NCBI RefSeq assembly: GCF_007922615.2
Contig: NZ_CP042301.2
Location: forward strand, 4,200,001-4,264,000
Source of the DNA: Nitratireductor mangrovi
GTDB lineage: Bacteria > Pseudomonadota > Alphaproteobacteria > Rhizobiales > Rhizobiaceae
Direction: 5' to 3'
Length of the DNA: 64,000 bases
Of the stretch, positions 7,776-16,746 are shown in pieces. Position numbers and translations under genes: made by a program. Position 1 is the first letter of the stretch; each line of letters begins with the position of its first letter. The notes beneath the pieces are model-generated. The model ran no database searches. It was not told the origin of the DNA and saw nothing but the letters and a program-made list of their open reading frames with translations.

Positions 7776-8681
7776 ATGAAAAAACTGCTTGCAGCCCTGC
7801 TCACCTCGGCCGCCATCGCGGCGCCGGCGTTTGGCCAGGACGGGATCAGCGAGTTCCGCATCGGCATCCTCGGTGGCGAGAACGCCCAGGACCGTCTGAC
7901 CTCGCACGAGTGCCTGAAGAATTACACGGAGGAGGCGCTCGGCGTGCCTGTGAAGCTCTTTACGCCCGCCGACTATGATGGCGTGATCCAGGGCCTGCTC
8001 GGCGGCACCATCGACATGGCCTGGCTCGGCGCGTCGGGCTATGCCAAGACCTATCTGACCGATCCGGAAGCGGTTGAGCCGGTGCTCGTGAAGACCAATC
8101 TCGACGGCTCCTTCTCCTACCATTCGATAGGCTTTGCGCGGAAGGATTCCGGCATCACCTCGCTCGAGGGCATGAAAGGCAAGAAGTTCGGTTTCGGCGA
8201 CCCGAACTCGACCTCCGGCTACCTGATCCCGTCGATCGAGATTCCGGCCGAAATCGGCGCGACGATGGACAACGGCGTCTACTTCAGCGAGGTCGTGTTC
8301 ACCGGCGGCCACGAGCAGACGATCGTCGCCGTCGTCAATGGCGATGTCGATGGTGGCGTGACCTGGGCCGACGGTCAGGGCGCCTGGGAAGACGGCTTCA
8401 ATTCCGGTGCCTTGCGCAAGGCGGTTGATGCCGGCATCGTCGACATGAACGACATCGTCCAGATCTGGAAGTCCAAGCCGATCCCGGAGGGTCCGATCGT
8501 ACTGCGCAAGGCACTGCCGGCCGACGCCAAGGCCAAGATGGTGGAACTTGTCGGCGGCATGCACGAGAAGGACGCGCAGTGCGCCTACAACATTGCCGCG
8601 GGCGACACGGCCGGCTTCAAGCCGATCAGCCACGATGCCTATGAATCGATCATCGCTGTCCGCCGCGCGCAGACCAACTGA
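7776..8681 (+). CDS. phnD: PhnD, periplasmic phosphonate-binding protein
   Basis: 301 residues with a Sec signal peptide (about 1-20, cut after AFG). Family segments include FRIGILGGENAQDRL, DMAWLGASGYAKTY, GFGDPNSTSGYLIPS and FTGGHEQTIVAVVNGDVDGG. It captures phosphonates (in E. coli 2-aminoethylphosphonate is bound tightly) and delivers them to PhnE. A hairpin terminator lies just downstream, which would favour higher levels of this subunit than of the permeases. Confidence 0.95.
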   Translation: MKKLLAALLTSAAIAAPAFGQDGISEFRIGILGGENAQDRLTSHECLKNYTEEALGVPVKLFTPADYDGVIQGLLGGTIDMAWLGASGYAKTYLTDPEAVEPVLVKTNLDGSFSYHSIGFARKDSGITSLEGMKGKKFGFGDPNSTSGYLIPSIEIPAEIGATMDNGVYFSEVVFTGGHEQTIVAVVNGDVDGGVTWADGQGAWEDGFNSGALRKAVDAGIVDMNDIVQIWKSKPIPEGPIVLRKALPADAKAKMVELVGGMHEKDAQCAYNIAAGDTAGFKPISHDAYESIIAVRRAQTN

Positions 8682-8697
8682 TCGCCAGACGTTGTTG

Positions 8698-8729
8698 AGA
8701 CGGGCCCTTCGGGGCCCGTCTGCTTTTTC
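8698..8729 (+). terminator. Hairpin with U-tract between phnD and phnE
   Basis: AGACGGGCCC and GGGCCCGTCT form a 10-bp stem with a TTCG tetraloop, followed by GCTTTTTC. It is an intrinsic terminator inside the operon and is probably leaky, since the two phnE genes follow without another visible promoter. Confidence 0.75.
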
Positions 8730-8743
8730 ACGAAAGGCAAGCG

Positions 8744-9601
8744 ATGACCGACACCGCAATAGGCGGGCTGGGAGGCCTCAAGGCCGACTATCTGGCCCTT
8801 GTACGTCGGCGCCAGATGTATTCCGGCGTATTGCTCATCGTCTTCGTCGCCCTGCTTGCAGCCGGATTCGACCTCGCCGACAGCCGCAACGCGGGCGGGT
8901 TCTGGAGCGGACTGTCGCGTCTCTTCGACTTCCCGACAGAACTCGTGCTGGAGGCGATTGCCAAGGGCGCCGCCTTGCCGGCCAATCTGTGGCGTTATCT
9001 GCCGGCGATGATCGAGACCATCAATATCGCCGCGGTCTCGACGCTTGTCGGCGCCGTGCTGGCCATCATCCTGTCATTGCTTTCGACGCGCGGTCTGGCG
9101 CGCTGGCCGCGGTTGATCCCGCTGTTCCGGCGCATGATGGACACCATGCGTGGGATCCCGGAGATCGTCATCGCGCTTGTGCTGATCTTCGTACTGGGTG
9201 GTGGCCCAGTGCCGGCCATGATTGCCATCGCCTTCCACACGGCTGGCGCGCTGGGCAAGCTGTTTTCCGAAGTCAATGAAAACGCCGACCTGAAACCCGT
9301 CGAGGGCCTTTCTTCGGTCGGTGCATCCTGGTTCCAGCGCATGTGGCTTGGCGTTGTTCCGCAGGTCGCGCCCAATTACCTCTCCTATGCGCTGCTGCGG
9401 TTCGAGATCAACGTACGCGCCTCCGCGATCCTCGGCTTCGTTGGCGCCGGCGGTATAGGCGCGGAACTCAGGGTCGCGATCTCCTGGGGCACTGGTCGCT
9501 ATGACGCGGCTGCCGCAATCTTCATTCTGCTCTTCTTGACCATCGTGGCGATCGATCAGCTTTCGAGTCATTTCCGCAACCGTCTGGTCAGGGGGCATTG
9601 A
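8744..9601 (+). CDS. phnE: PhnE, phosphonate ABC transporter permease 1
   Basis: 285 residues with several hydrophobic helices. The EAA-type cytoplasmic loop ENADLKPVEGLSSVGASWFQRMWLGVVPQ and the segment RFEINVRASAILGFVGAGGIGAELR (given here as landmarks, about residues 183-245) are typical of PhnE. It pairs with the second PhnE and with PhnC in the inner membrane. AAGG precedes the start ATG at 8744. Its stop overlaps the next ATG (TGATG). Confidence 0.94.
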   Translation: MTDTAIGGLGGLKADYLALVRRRQMYSGVLLIVFVALLAAGFDLADSRNAGGFWSGLSRLFDFPTELVLEAIAKGAALPANLWRYLPAMIETINIAAVSTLVGAVLAIILSLLSTRGLARWPRLIPLFRRMMDTMRGIPEIVIALVLIFVLGGGPVPAMIAIAFHTAGALGKLFSEVNENADLKPVEGLSSVGASWFQRMWLGVVPQVAPNYLSYALLRFEINVRASAILGFVGAGGIGAELRVAISWGTGRYDAAAAIFILLFLTIVAIDQLSSHFRNRLVRGH

Positions 9602-10938
9602 TGGCCACAGCAGATATCGGCTTCGACCTGAAGGCAGCCAAACACGACGCGGCGCGGCGCATCTCCCGCAAGCGCATGCTTGCGTTCGGCGTGCCGGCGC
9701 TGGTTCTGGCCTATCTCGTCTACGTTGCTTTCGCCTTCGACATTCCCGGCCTGGCGAGCCGCGCTCGCATGGACAATGCGCAAATTTTGCTCGCCGACAT
9801 GATCAGCCACAAGGTTCACGTCACGCGTGACAACCGTGTCGGCAGGACTACGGTGGCCATCGAGGGCGAAAACAAGGGCACCTACGCCGACGACCAGTGG
9901 CCGGACTGGATCGCGCGCCAAGGGCGTGCGACCGTCATCACTCTCGAAAACGAGCATCTGGTCCGATTCGATCCCGACGCGGTCCGCTTCGACATTCCGG
10001 GCTACGGGCTATTGGAGATCGTCCAGGACCGCTCCGGCATTTCCATGGACACGCCTGAGGGACCGCTCCCCGACTGGATCAACGCTTCCTCGTCCCGTGT
10101 GACGGTGACGCTGCCGGAAGGGCGGCTCACGGTCACCAAGACCAGGGCCGAGGTCTTCCGCTATTTTGGCGGCTGGGAGTTGTTCTTCTTCACGCTTGAT
10201 AGCCCGTTTCATGACAAGTCCTGGGGCGAACTGGCAACCCTGGCGTTTTCCGGCGATGCCGTGCGGCAAGGCCAGTCGAACCTCTCTGCGATGACGTCGG
10301 ACTTCTGGAACAACGCCATGTGGCGCCACAGGGACGTCGCCTGGGCGATCTTCGAGACCATCCTCATGGCCTTCCTGGGCACCATGGGCGGAGCGATTGT
10401 GGCCCTGCCTCTGGCATTCGCCGCAGCGAAGAACTTCGCGCCCGCACTCCCGGTGCGCTTCGGCGTGCGCCGCGTCTTCGATTTCCTTCGCGGCGTCGAC
10501 GGGTTGATCTGGACGATCATCCTGTCGCGGGCGTTCGGGCCCGGCCCGCTGACGGGGTCGCTCGCGATCCTGTTCACCGACACTGGAACCTTCGGCAAGT
10601 TGTTTTCCGAAGCACTGGAGAACGTAGACCAGAAACAGATCGACGGACTGCGCTCGACTGGCGCCAATACGGTCCAGCGCAACCGCTTCGGTGTCATCCC
10701 GCAGATCGCTCCGGTGATCATCAGCCAGGTGCTCTATTATCTCGAATCCAACACGCGCAGCGCGACGGTGATCGGCGCGATCGTTGGCGGCGGCATCGGG
10801 CTCTTGCTGACGCAGGCGATCCAGACGCAGAAGGACTGGGAGGAAGTCACCTATTACATCGTGCTTACCCTGTTGATGGTCTCGATGATGGACATGCTCT
10901 CGGGCTGGCTGCGTTCGAAGCTGATCGGCGGACGATAG
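9601..10938 (+). CDS. phnE: PhnE, phosphonate ABC transporter permease 2 (extended form)
   Basis: 445 residues, against about 270 for ordinary PhnE. After a first helix (about 26-48) there is a soluble segment of roughly 190 residues, probably periplasmic, before the permease core. The core has DVAWAIFETILMAF, the loop ENVDQKQIDGLRSTGAN and ESNTRSATVIGAIVGGGIG. Tandem phnE genes with a longer second copy are common in rhizobia. The start at 9601 overlaps the stop of the first phnE, so the two are translationally coupled. Confidence 0.93.
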   Translation: MATADIGFDLKAAKHDAARRISRKRMLAFGVPALVLAYLVYVAFAFDIPGLASRARMDNAQILLADMISHKVHVTRDNRVGRTTVAIEGENKGTYADDQWPDWIARQGRATVITLENEHLVRFDPDAVRFDIPGYGLLEIVQDRSGISMDTPEGPLPDWINASSSRVTVTLPEGRLTVTKTRAEVFRYFGGWELFFFTLDSPFHDKSWGELATLAFSGDAVRQGQSNLSAMTSDFWNNAMWRHRDVAWAIFETILMAFLGTMGGAIVALPLAFAAAKNFAPALPVRFGVRRVFDFLRGVDGLIWTIILSRAFGPGPLTGSLAILFTDTGTFGKLFSEALENVDQKQIDGLRSTGANTVQRNRFGVIPQIAPVIISQVLYYLESNTRSATVIGAIVGGGIGLLLTQAIQTQKDWEEVTYYIVLTLLMVSMMDMLSGWLRSKLIGGR

Positions 10939-11149
10939 TCCGGGGCAGGTATTACTGCGCTGTCACGCGTAGCGGTCGACCAAAGATGAGGTCCGCCAAC
11001 GTTCCGTGGCATCGCTTGATTGTGTTGCTGCGGTCGGCGCGGTAGTTTCGTAACCTGCCTCGATGCCATTCGGGCTGCGGTCAGTCGCGTGGCTTCGTCA
11101 AACTGTCACGCAAATCGCCTAATGCATCGCGCCTGGCGAGGATGATCCC

Positions 11150-11857
11150 ATGCGCTACGCGATCTACTTCACCCCACCCAAGGATGCCGCGCTGACGCGC
11201 GCCGCCGTCCGCTGGCTCGGGCGCGATGCCTTCACCGGCGAACCTTTTGCAGCTGTTCCGCTTGGCGATCTGACGGCGGCGGAACTGGCGTTCCATACCG
11301 CGTCGGCGCGCCGCTACGGTTTCCACGCCACGCTCAAGGCGCCGTTCGCGCTGGCCGGCGGACAGACGGAGGCCAAGCTTGTCAAGGCGCTCGACGACTT
11401 TGCCGCCGAGGTCGAGCCTGTCCGTCTGGCGGCTTTGGTGGCGCGGCAGATTTCCGGCTTCTATGCGCTGGTTCCGGAGCAACGTAGCGCGGCCCTGGAT
11501 CGTTTCGCTGGCGAAATTGTCGAGCGGTTCGACCGTTTTCGAGCACCGCTCGCGGAACGCGACATCGCCCGCCGCAACCCTGGATCACTGCGGCCTGAAG
11601 AGATCAAGAACCTGCATCAGTGGGGCTATCCTTACGTCTTCGACGCTTTCCGATTTCACATGACGCTGACCGGTCGTGTCGCCGGCACCGAGGCCGAGCG
11701 GCTCGGCGCGGCCATTGACGAGCATTTCCGCCCCTTCCTCGGTGCTCCCCTCGAAATCGCCTCGATTGCACTGTTTGTCGAATCAGAACCCGGTGCGCCT
11801 TTCCGGGTCCGGTCCTTCCATCGGATCGGCCGCCACGAGCAGAGAAAGTCCGCCTGA
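11150..11857 (+). CDS. DUF1045 / TIGR03223 phosphonate-locus 2H phosphoesterase-like protein
   Basis: 235 residues. Two HxT motifs, HATLKAP at His59 and HMTLTG at His170, identify the 2H phosphoesterase fold, which cleaves cyclic phosphates or 2'-5' bonds. Members are found beside phnM in many alphaproteobacterial phn loci. No phnP, the usual cyclic phosphodiesterase of the pathway, is present in this window. This protein is a plausible replacement, but that is inference. It is coupled to phnM with no gap. Confidence 0.88.
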   Translation: MRYAIYFTPPKDAALTRAAVRWLGRDAFTGEPFAAVPLGDLTAAELAFHTASARRYGFHATLKAPFALAGGQTEAKLVKALDDFAAEVEPVRLAALVARQISGFYALVPEQRSAALDRFAGEIVERFDRFRAPLAERDIARRNPGSLRPEEIKNLHQWGYPYVFDAFRFHMTLTGRVAGTEAERLGAAIDEHFRPFLGAPLEIASIALFVESEPGAPFRVRSFHRIGRHEQRKSA

Positions 11858-12997
11858 ATGCGTTCCGAAACCGTCCTCTCCAATGCCCGCATCGTTCTTG
11901 CCGACGAAATCGTCGACGGTTCTGTCGTCGTCCGCGACGGCCGCATCGCCGATATCGCGACCGGCGACACCCGCGGTGGGGAGGATTTCGGTGGCGACTA
12001 CCTGATTCCCGGTCTGGTCGAACTGCACACCGACCACCTCGAAGGCCACTACGCGCCCCGGCCGAAGGTTCGCTGGAATCCGCTTGCCGCCGTGCTGGCC
12101 CACGATGCCCAGGTGGCGACCTCGGGTATCACCACTGTCTTTGACGCGCTCAGGGTCGGTCTCGACGAGGACTCCGACACCGCCGCCGCGGACCACCGGA
12201 AGCTTGCCGATGCGATCGTCGACGGCATGTTGGGGGACAGGTTGCGTGCCGAGCACTTCATCCACCTGCGTTGCGAAGTCTCGGCGGACGACTGCGTCGA
12301 CAGCTTTGGCCTCTACTCGGAAGACGATCGCGTGCGCCTCGTCTCGCTGATGGACCATTCGCCGGGCCAGCGCCAGTTTGTCGACCTCGAGACCTATGCC
12401 GCCTATTACAAGCGCAAGCTCAACCTGTCCGATCAGGCGTTCCGGGAGTTCTGCGAAAAGCGCATGGCGCAGTCGGACCGCAATTCGCGCCGCCACCGCG
12501 AGACCATCGCCGCAGCCTGTCACGGGCGCGGCATCGTGCTTGCGAGCCATGACGATGCGACCGAGGATCATGTCGCCGAGGCGGTCGGACAGGGCATCCG
12601 TGTTGCCGAGTTCCCGACGACGCTTACGGCCGCCGCGGCGTCCAAGAACGCCGGCATGGGCGTCCTCATGGGAGCACCCAATGTCGTGCGTGGCGGCTCG
12701 CACTCCGGCAACGTCTCGGCGCGGGAACTGGCGGAGAGCGATTGCCTCGACATTCTTTCGTCGGACTACATTCCGTTCAGCCTCATCCAGTCTGCCTTTT
12801 TCCTGGGAGAGGTCGTCGACGCTATTTCGCTGCCACGCGCAGTGGCCATGGTTTCGAAGAACCCGGCTGAGGCGACCGGCCTCGACGATCGTGGCGAGAT
12901 CGCCATTGGAAAGCGCGCCGACCTGGTGCGCGTGCGCGTTGACGAGCATATCCCGGTCGTGCGTTCGGTCTGGCGCGAAGGCCGCCGGGTGGCCTGA
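11858..12997 (+). CDS. phnM: PhnM, ribosyl triphosphonate diphosphatase
   Basis: 379 residues of the amidohydrolase superfamily. Known PhnM removes diphosphate from alpha-D-ribose-1-methylphosphonate-5-triphosphate. Metal-site motifs are visible: ELHTDHLEGH (His57, His60), LASHDDAT, and GGSHSGN, with a late Asp in LSSDYIP. The start follows the previous stop directly. The stop overlaps phnN (TGATG). Confidence 0.95.
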   Translation: MRSETVLSNARIVLADEIVDGSVVVRDGRIADIATGDTRGGEDFGGDYLIPGLVELHTDHLEGHYAPRPKVRWNPLAAVLAHDAQVATSGITTVFDALRVGLDEDSDTAAADHRKLADAIVDGMLGDRLRAEHFIHLRCEVSADDCVDSFGLYSEDDRVRLVSLMDHSPGQRQFVDLETYAAYYKRKLNLSDQAFREFCEKRMAQSDRNSRRHRETIAAACHGRGIVLASHDDATEDHVAEAVGQGIRVAEFPTTLTAAAASKNAGMGVLMGAPNVVRGGSHSGNVSARELAESDCLDILSSDYIPFSLIQSAFFLGEVVDAISLPRAVAMVSKNPAEATGLDDRGEIAIGKRADLVRVRVDEHIPVVRSVWREGRRVA

Positions 12998-13629
12998 TGG
13001 AAGCGCTTTCCGAGCGCCCGCGGCCGGGGATCGATCCACGCGCCCGGCAGGGTGCCTTCGTTGCCGTCGTCGGCCCCAGCGGTGCGGGCAAGGATACGCT
13101 GATCGGCTACGCCAAGGCGCGATTGGCTGCACGCGGTCGCCGCGAGGTTCATTTCGTGCGCCGGGTCATTACGCGCTCTCCCGATGGCGCGACGGAAGAT
13201 CACGACGCGCTGTCGCCGGAGGCCTTCGCCAGTGCCGAGGCCGGCGGCGCGTTTGCCTTGTCATGGTCGGCGCACGGGCTGCGGTACGGCCTGCCGGCGC
13301 AGGTCGACGAACGCATCGCCGCCGGCGCCGTCTGCGTAGCCAACCTGTCGCGCGCCGCCATCTCGGCCCTGCGCGCCCGCTACCGCAACGTCTCGGTCGT
13401 GCTGGTGACGGCTTCGCAAGAGACGCGTGCCGCCCGCCTGGCCGCGCGTGGGCGCGAAAGCCGCGAGGAGATCTTCGCGCGGCTGGCGCGTGCTGCCGAG
13501 GGCGAGCTTGAGTTGCGTGGCACCGTCACGGTCATCGAAAATGACGGTGCCATCGAGGATGGCGGCGAGGCGCTTCTCGCGGCGATCCTGGCGGCAGGCG
13601 AACTTGCCGGCGCGCCGGTGGATACCTGA
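12997..13629 (+). CDS. phnN: PhnN, ribose 1,5-bisphosphokinase
   Basis: 210 residues of the guanylate-kinase-like fold with the P-loop GPSGAGKDTL (about 26-35), RRVITRSP, and the acidic region AGGAFALSWSAHGLRYG. PhnN phosphorylates ribose 1,5-bisphosphate to PRPP, which ends the pathway's ribose branch. The ATG overlaps the phnM stop. It converges with the imelysin/DUF1513 remnant 4 bp downstream. Confidence 0.95.
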   Translation: MEALSERPRPGIDPRARQGAFVAVVGPSGAGKDTLIGYAKARLAARGRREVHFVRRVITRSPDGATEDHDALSPEAFASAEAGGAFALSWSAHGLRYGLPAQVDERIAAGAVCVANLSRAAISALRARYRNVSVVLVTASQETRAARLAARGRESREEIFARLARAAEGELELRGTVTVIENDGAIEDGGEALLAAILAAGELAGAPVDT

Positions 13630-13633
13630 CGCA

Positions 13634-13928
13634 TCAGCGGCGGAGCCGCGGGCTGCCTGAGGGTTGGCCGCTTGCCCGATGTGCAAGATATGGTTTGTCC
13701 CAGACCAGTTCGTCGTGCCGCTTGTGGGCGCCGGAGGCGGAAACGATCGCGCCCTCGCCGGAACCCCTCGCCCTGTGACGCCAGCCCGCAAGCTTCCGTC
13801 AGGCTCTCGACGTGCCGCAAGGCGGCCGTGCGGGCATCAACGACCGCCATCCGGTTGCCGCGTGGCGAGGAGATCGCGATCATGTTTTCCTTCGCGTTGT
13901 AGGCGACTGAACCGACATAGTTGCGCAT
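13634..13928 (-). pseudogene. DUF1513 protein remnant (C-terminal end, frameshifted)
   Basis: Reading from 13928, MRNYVGSVAYNAKENMIAIS, SSPRGNRMAVVDARTA and LTEACGLASQGEG match the C-terminal beta-propeller part of DUF1513 proteins. At a run of four C (plus strand 13764-13767) the frame shifts by one base. Reading then continues as SGEGAIVSASGAHKRHDELV and WDKPY before the stop at 13634-13636. Intact DUF1513 proteins are several times longer and usually end the imelysin operon. The N-terminal part is missing because of the deletion described for the neighbouring imelysin remnant. Confidence 0.72.
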
Positions 13929-14331
13929 GCTTTGTCGCCGTTTCGTCTTTCGTTGCCAGCAGTGCCTGCACCTGCTTCAGCCCGATGCTGCGCCGGTCGG
14001 GCCAGAACAGAATTCGTTCCAGGCGGTTGTCTTCGCGCACCGGACCGAACCGGACCATCTCGGCCACCGACCATGCCACCGCCGCGTTCCTGAAAGCGGA
14101 ACGCGCTTCGGCGAGCGTTTCCGATCCGGGCGCGTTGCAAAGAGACGCCATGTCGTCCTGCAGCCTGGCCGAGGCCGCCGCAAAGTCTCTGTAGGCCGGT
14201 CGGATCGCGTCTTCGATGGCGCCAAGCTCCATTTCGCTCGTCGCGCCTTTGTCGGCGGCGCGTGCCGGGGCTGGAAGAGTGAAGGCGCTCGGGACAAGGG
14301 CAGCGAGGACGACTACCGCGAGTCGCATCAT
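13926..14331 (-). pseudogene. Truncated second imelysin-family protein
   Basis: The start (14331, overlapping the stop of the DUF1111 gene as ATGA) gives a signal peptide and then an imelysin N-terminal half. This includes AIRPAYRDFAAASARLQDDM and RNAAVAWSVAEMVRFGPVRE. After KQVQALLATKDETAT the family sequence stops and the frame runs into the DUF1513 remnant, ending as ordinary-looking but non-homologous residues at 13837. Family members reach about 350 residues; about 130 are left here. The best explanation is one deletion that fused the 5' half of the imelysin gene with the 3' end of the DUF1513 gene. Confidence 0.72.
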
Positions 14332-15869
14332 AGGGACTCCAGGAAACGGATCAGCGCGTCGCGTTCCGCCTTCGCCAGGGCCGCGAAACCGTCGCGCGCA
14401 GCCTCGCCTTCGCCGCCATGCCAAAGAATGGCCTCGGTAAGGTTGCGGGCCCGCCCGTCGTGCAGGAAGAAGGTGTGGCCGCTCACCGTCTCCGTGAGGC
14501 CGATGCCCCACAATGGCGGGGTGCGCCATTCTCCACCGCGCGCATCGCCGACGATCTGCCAGTCGGTGAGCTCAAGTCCCATATCGTGAAGCAGAAAATC
14601 GGAGTAGGGCCAGATCAGCTGGAAAGCGTGGGCGTCGTTGGGCGCGTCACGCCGGGTGACGAATTTCGGCGTGTGGCAGGACGCGCAGCCGAGGTCGTAG
14701 AAGACCTGCTTGCCGTGCAGCACCTGCGGGTCAGCGACGTCGCGTCGCGCCGGCACGGCGAGGTTCTGGGAGTAGAAGGTGACGAGGTCGAGCACCGGGT
14801 CCGGCGCCTCGCTGTCGCCCAGCCTTTCCTGCACCCCGGTGGCGGCGGCCAGACAATCGGCCTGCGCCTCGGTGCAATCGCCCCAATGGCGCAGCGCGTC
14901 GGGGCTGGAGATGCCGATATCGCCGGCGAAGGCATCCGCCGCCTGCTGGCGTAGCGACCCAGTCTGTGCCTTCCAGCCGAAACGGCCGAGCGCCAGTTCT
15001 CCGCTCTTGCCATCGCGCACGATGTTCGGCTTGCCGGAGATACCGTCGCCGTCAGCGTCGTCTGCATCGGCAAGGGCCAGGATGTCGGCCGGGTGAATCT
15101 GTTCTATCAGCCCCAGCCCGATCATCGCCGGGGTCACGCGCGGAGAAAGCGTCGTGCTGATATCCATCGGCCCGTAGGCGAGGTCGGTGACGGAATAGTC
15201 CGGCCGCCGCATCGGCACCTCGGTACCGTCGCCAAGCGTGACGGTGAATTCCTCGTAGGCGATCTCCATCCGGCCCTCGGCGCGCAGCCCCGGGACCGCC
15301 AGATCCTGCAACTGGCTGCCATAGACCGGGTCGGGCAGGTTGAGCAGCGTCTTGTCTTTCAGGAGCGCCTGCTCCTCGGGCGTTCGCGGCGCCCGCGACA
15401 GCCGCAGGAACATCGAGGTCGCGTCGCTGTCGCCCTCCGGCGGGTGGCCGCGTCCGTCCTTCAGGTGACAACTCTGGCAGGCTCGGGCGTTGAAAAGCGG
15501 GCCAAGCCCGTCCGAAGCCTGGGTCGAAGAGGGCGACGACACCCAGAGCTTGCGAAAAAGCGCGTTGCCGAGCTTGAAGGTGCCTTCTTCCTCGAAGCTC
15601 AGATTGGCCGACGGCTGTGAGAAGGCGTCGCGGTTGGCGAGCTTGCGCGAGGTCGCCGCCCCGCCCGGCAGCGCTTCGTATCTTTCGGGCTTGGAAAAGT
15701 CTTGGGCAGGACGCGTCACACGCTCGACGCGCGCTTGGTCTTCCGGTGTCAGGTCATCGCGAACGGTCGGCAGCCCGTCCGGCGCGGCTGTCGCCACCGT
15801 TGCACCGACCACGCCCGCCACGGTCATGGTCAGCCACATCGGTCCCGGTCGTGTTCTGCGTGCGAGCAT
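14328..15869 (-). CDS. DUF1111 di-heme oxidoreductase (thiol-oxidoreductase-like)
   Basis: About 513 residues from the ATG at 15869; an upstream GTG at 15899 is less likely. A signal sequence is followed by two c-type heme sites, CQSCH and CASCH, with HFFLHDGRAR-type segments (GHTFFLHDGR) near the end. This family resembles MauG/cytochrome c peroxidase and is regularly encoded between two imelysin genes in iron-regulated operons. Its role is presumably periplasmic electron transfer during iron handling. Here bfd and bfr lie between it and the first imelysin gene. Confidence 0.88.
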   Translation of the reverse strand: MLARRTRPGPMWLTMTVAGVVGATVATAAPDGLPTVRDDLTPEDQARVERVTRPAQDFSKPERYEALPGGAATSRKLANRDAFSQPSANLSFEEEGTFKLGNALFRKLWVSSPSSTQASDGLGPLFNARACQSCHLKDGRGHPPEGDSDATSMFLRLSRAPRTPEEQALLKDKTLLNLPDPVYGSQLQDLAVPGLRAEGRMEIAYEEFTVTLGDGTEVPMRRPDYSVTDLAYGPMDISTTLSPRVTPAMIGLGLIEQIHPADILALADADDADGDGISGKPNIVRDGKSGELALGRFGWKAQTGSLRQQAADAFAGDIGISSPDALRHWGDCTEAQADCLAAATGVQERLGDSEAPDPVLDLVTFYSQNLAVPARRDVADPQVLHGKQVFYDLGCASCHTPKFVTRRDAPNDAHAFQLIWPYSDFLLHDMGLELTDWQIVGDARGGEWRTPPLWGIGLTETVSGHTFFLHDGRARNLTEAILWHGGEGEAARDGFAALAKAERDALIRFLESL

Positions 15870-15909
15870 TCGGTCATTACACCGTCTGGACGGCCGCACG
15901 CGTGGGAAG

Positions 15910-16395
15910 CTATTCGGCTTCGTCAGCCGGATCCGCGTTGAGCAGGCCGTAGTTCTTGTCGCCGATCGACTTCAGGAGATCGAGCTGCGTTTCGAGGAAA
16001 TCGATGTGACCTTCTTCGTCCGCGAGCAGTTCCTCGAACAGTTGCATCGTCACGTAGTCACCGAGATCGCGGCAGATGTCGCGCGACTTTTTGTAGGAGG
16101 TGCGGGCGTCATATTCGCCTGCAAGGTCGGCTTCCAGGACTTCCTTGACGTTCTGGCCGATCTTGAGCGGCGCCACCGACTGCAGATTGGGATGGCCCTC
16201 TAGAAAGATGATGCGCGCGACAAGCTTGTCGGCATGGTGCATCTCCTCGATCGACTCGGCCCGTTCCTTCCTCGCCAGCTTGGTGTAGCCCCAGTCTTCC
16301 AGCAGCCGGTAGTGCAGCCAGTACTGGTTGACGGCGCCAAGTTCCAGAAACAGGGCCTCGTTAAGCCGCTCGATGATTTGTTTTTCGCCCTTCAT
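15910..16395 (-). CDS. bfr: Bacterioferritin
   Basis: 161 residues from the ATG at 16395 ([20 protein letters not shown]). The di-iron ferroxidase ligands are all in place: Glu18, Glu51, His54, Glu94, Glu127 and His130. Met52, which binds heme between two subunits, is also present. It forms a 24-subunit iron store. The gene overlaps the end of the bfd-like gene by 35 bp, so the two are cotranscribed. Confidence 0.96.
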   Translation of the reverse strand: MKGEKQIIERLNEALFLELGAVNQYWLHYRLLEDWGYTKLARKERAESIEEMHHADKLVARIIFLEGHPNLQSVAPLKIGQNVKEVLEADLAGEYDARTSYKKSRDICRDLGDYVTMQLFEELLADEEGHIDFLETQLDLLKSIGDKNYGLLNADPADEAE

Positions 16396-16672
16396 GACGC
16401 CTGCTCCCGAATTGGCCGCGCAATCCGCGGACGCGGTCCAGATGTAGCACGATATCCGGTTCGGCCGCAGCCGATCGAGCATGATACTCCTCGGTGACCC
16501 GGATGATCGTTTCCACCACATTTGGGAAGCAGCCGCAACAGCGTCCACGCTTGGCCAGCGCATGATAGACCTTGGCCGGAACGATGAGCTGCCACGGATC
16601 GGCGTCGAGCAGGCCGACGATCGTGTCCTCGATCTCCTTCTGGGTAATCAGGTTGCAGTGACAGACAAGCAT
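16361..16672 (-). CDS. bfd: Bacterioferritin-associated [2Fe-2S] ferredoxin
   Basis: 103 residues. The Bfd-type cysteines are visible as CHC (Cys4, Cys6) and CCGC with the downstream motif FPNVVETI. Bfd reduces bacterioferritin heme so that stored ferric iron can leave as ferrous iron. Typical Bfd proteins have 60-75 residues; here an extra basic tail covers the overlap with bfr. It lies 75 bp after the imelysin gene, on the same strand. Confidence 0.92.
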   Translation of the reverse strand: MLVCHCNLITQKEIEDTIVGLLDADPWQLIVPAKVYHALAKRGRCCGCFPNVVETIIRVTEEYHARSAAAEPDIVLHLDRVRGLRGQFGSRRHEGRKTNHRAA

Positions 16673-16746
16673 TCTGCTGTTTTTCCTGGGCTGGCGGCCG
16701 CGGGTGGCAAGCTGGCTGATCGTCCTTATCTAGTGTGCGGACACGC

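Noticed and set aside
10960..11109. CTGTCAC motifs at 10960 and 11103 as a Pho box for the phnM operon
   Set aside because: Each stands alone; the sequence 11 bp to either side does not resemble a second half-site.
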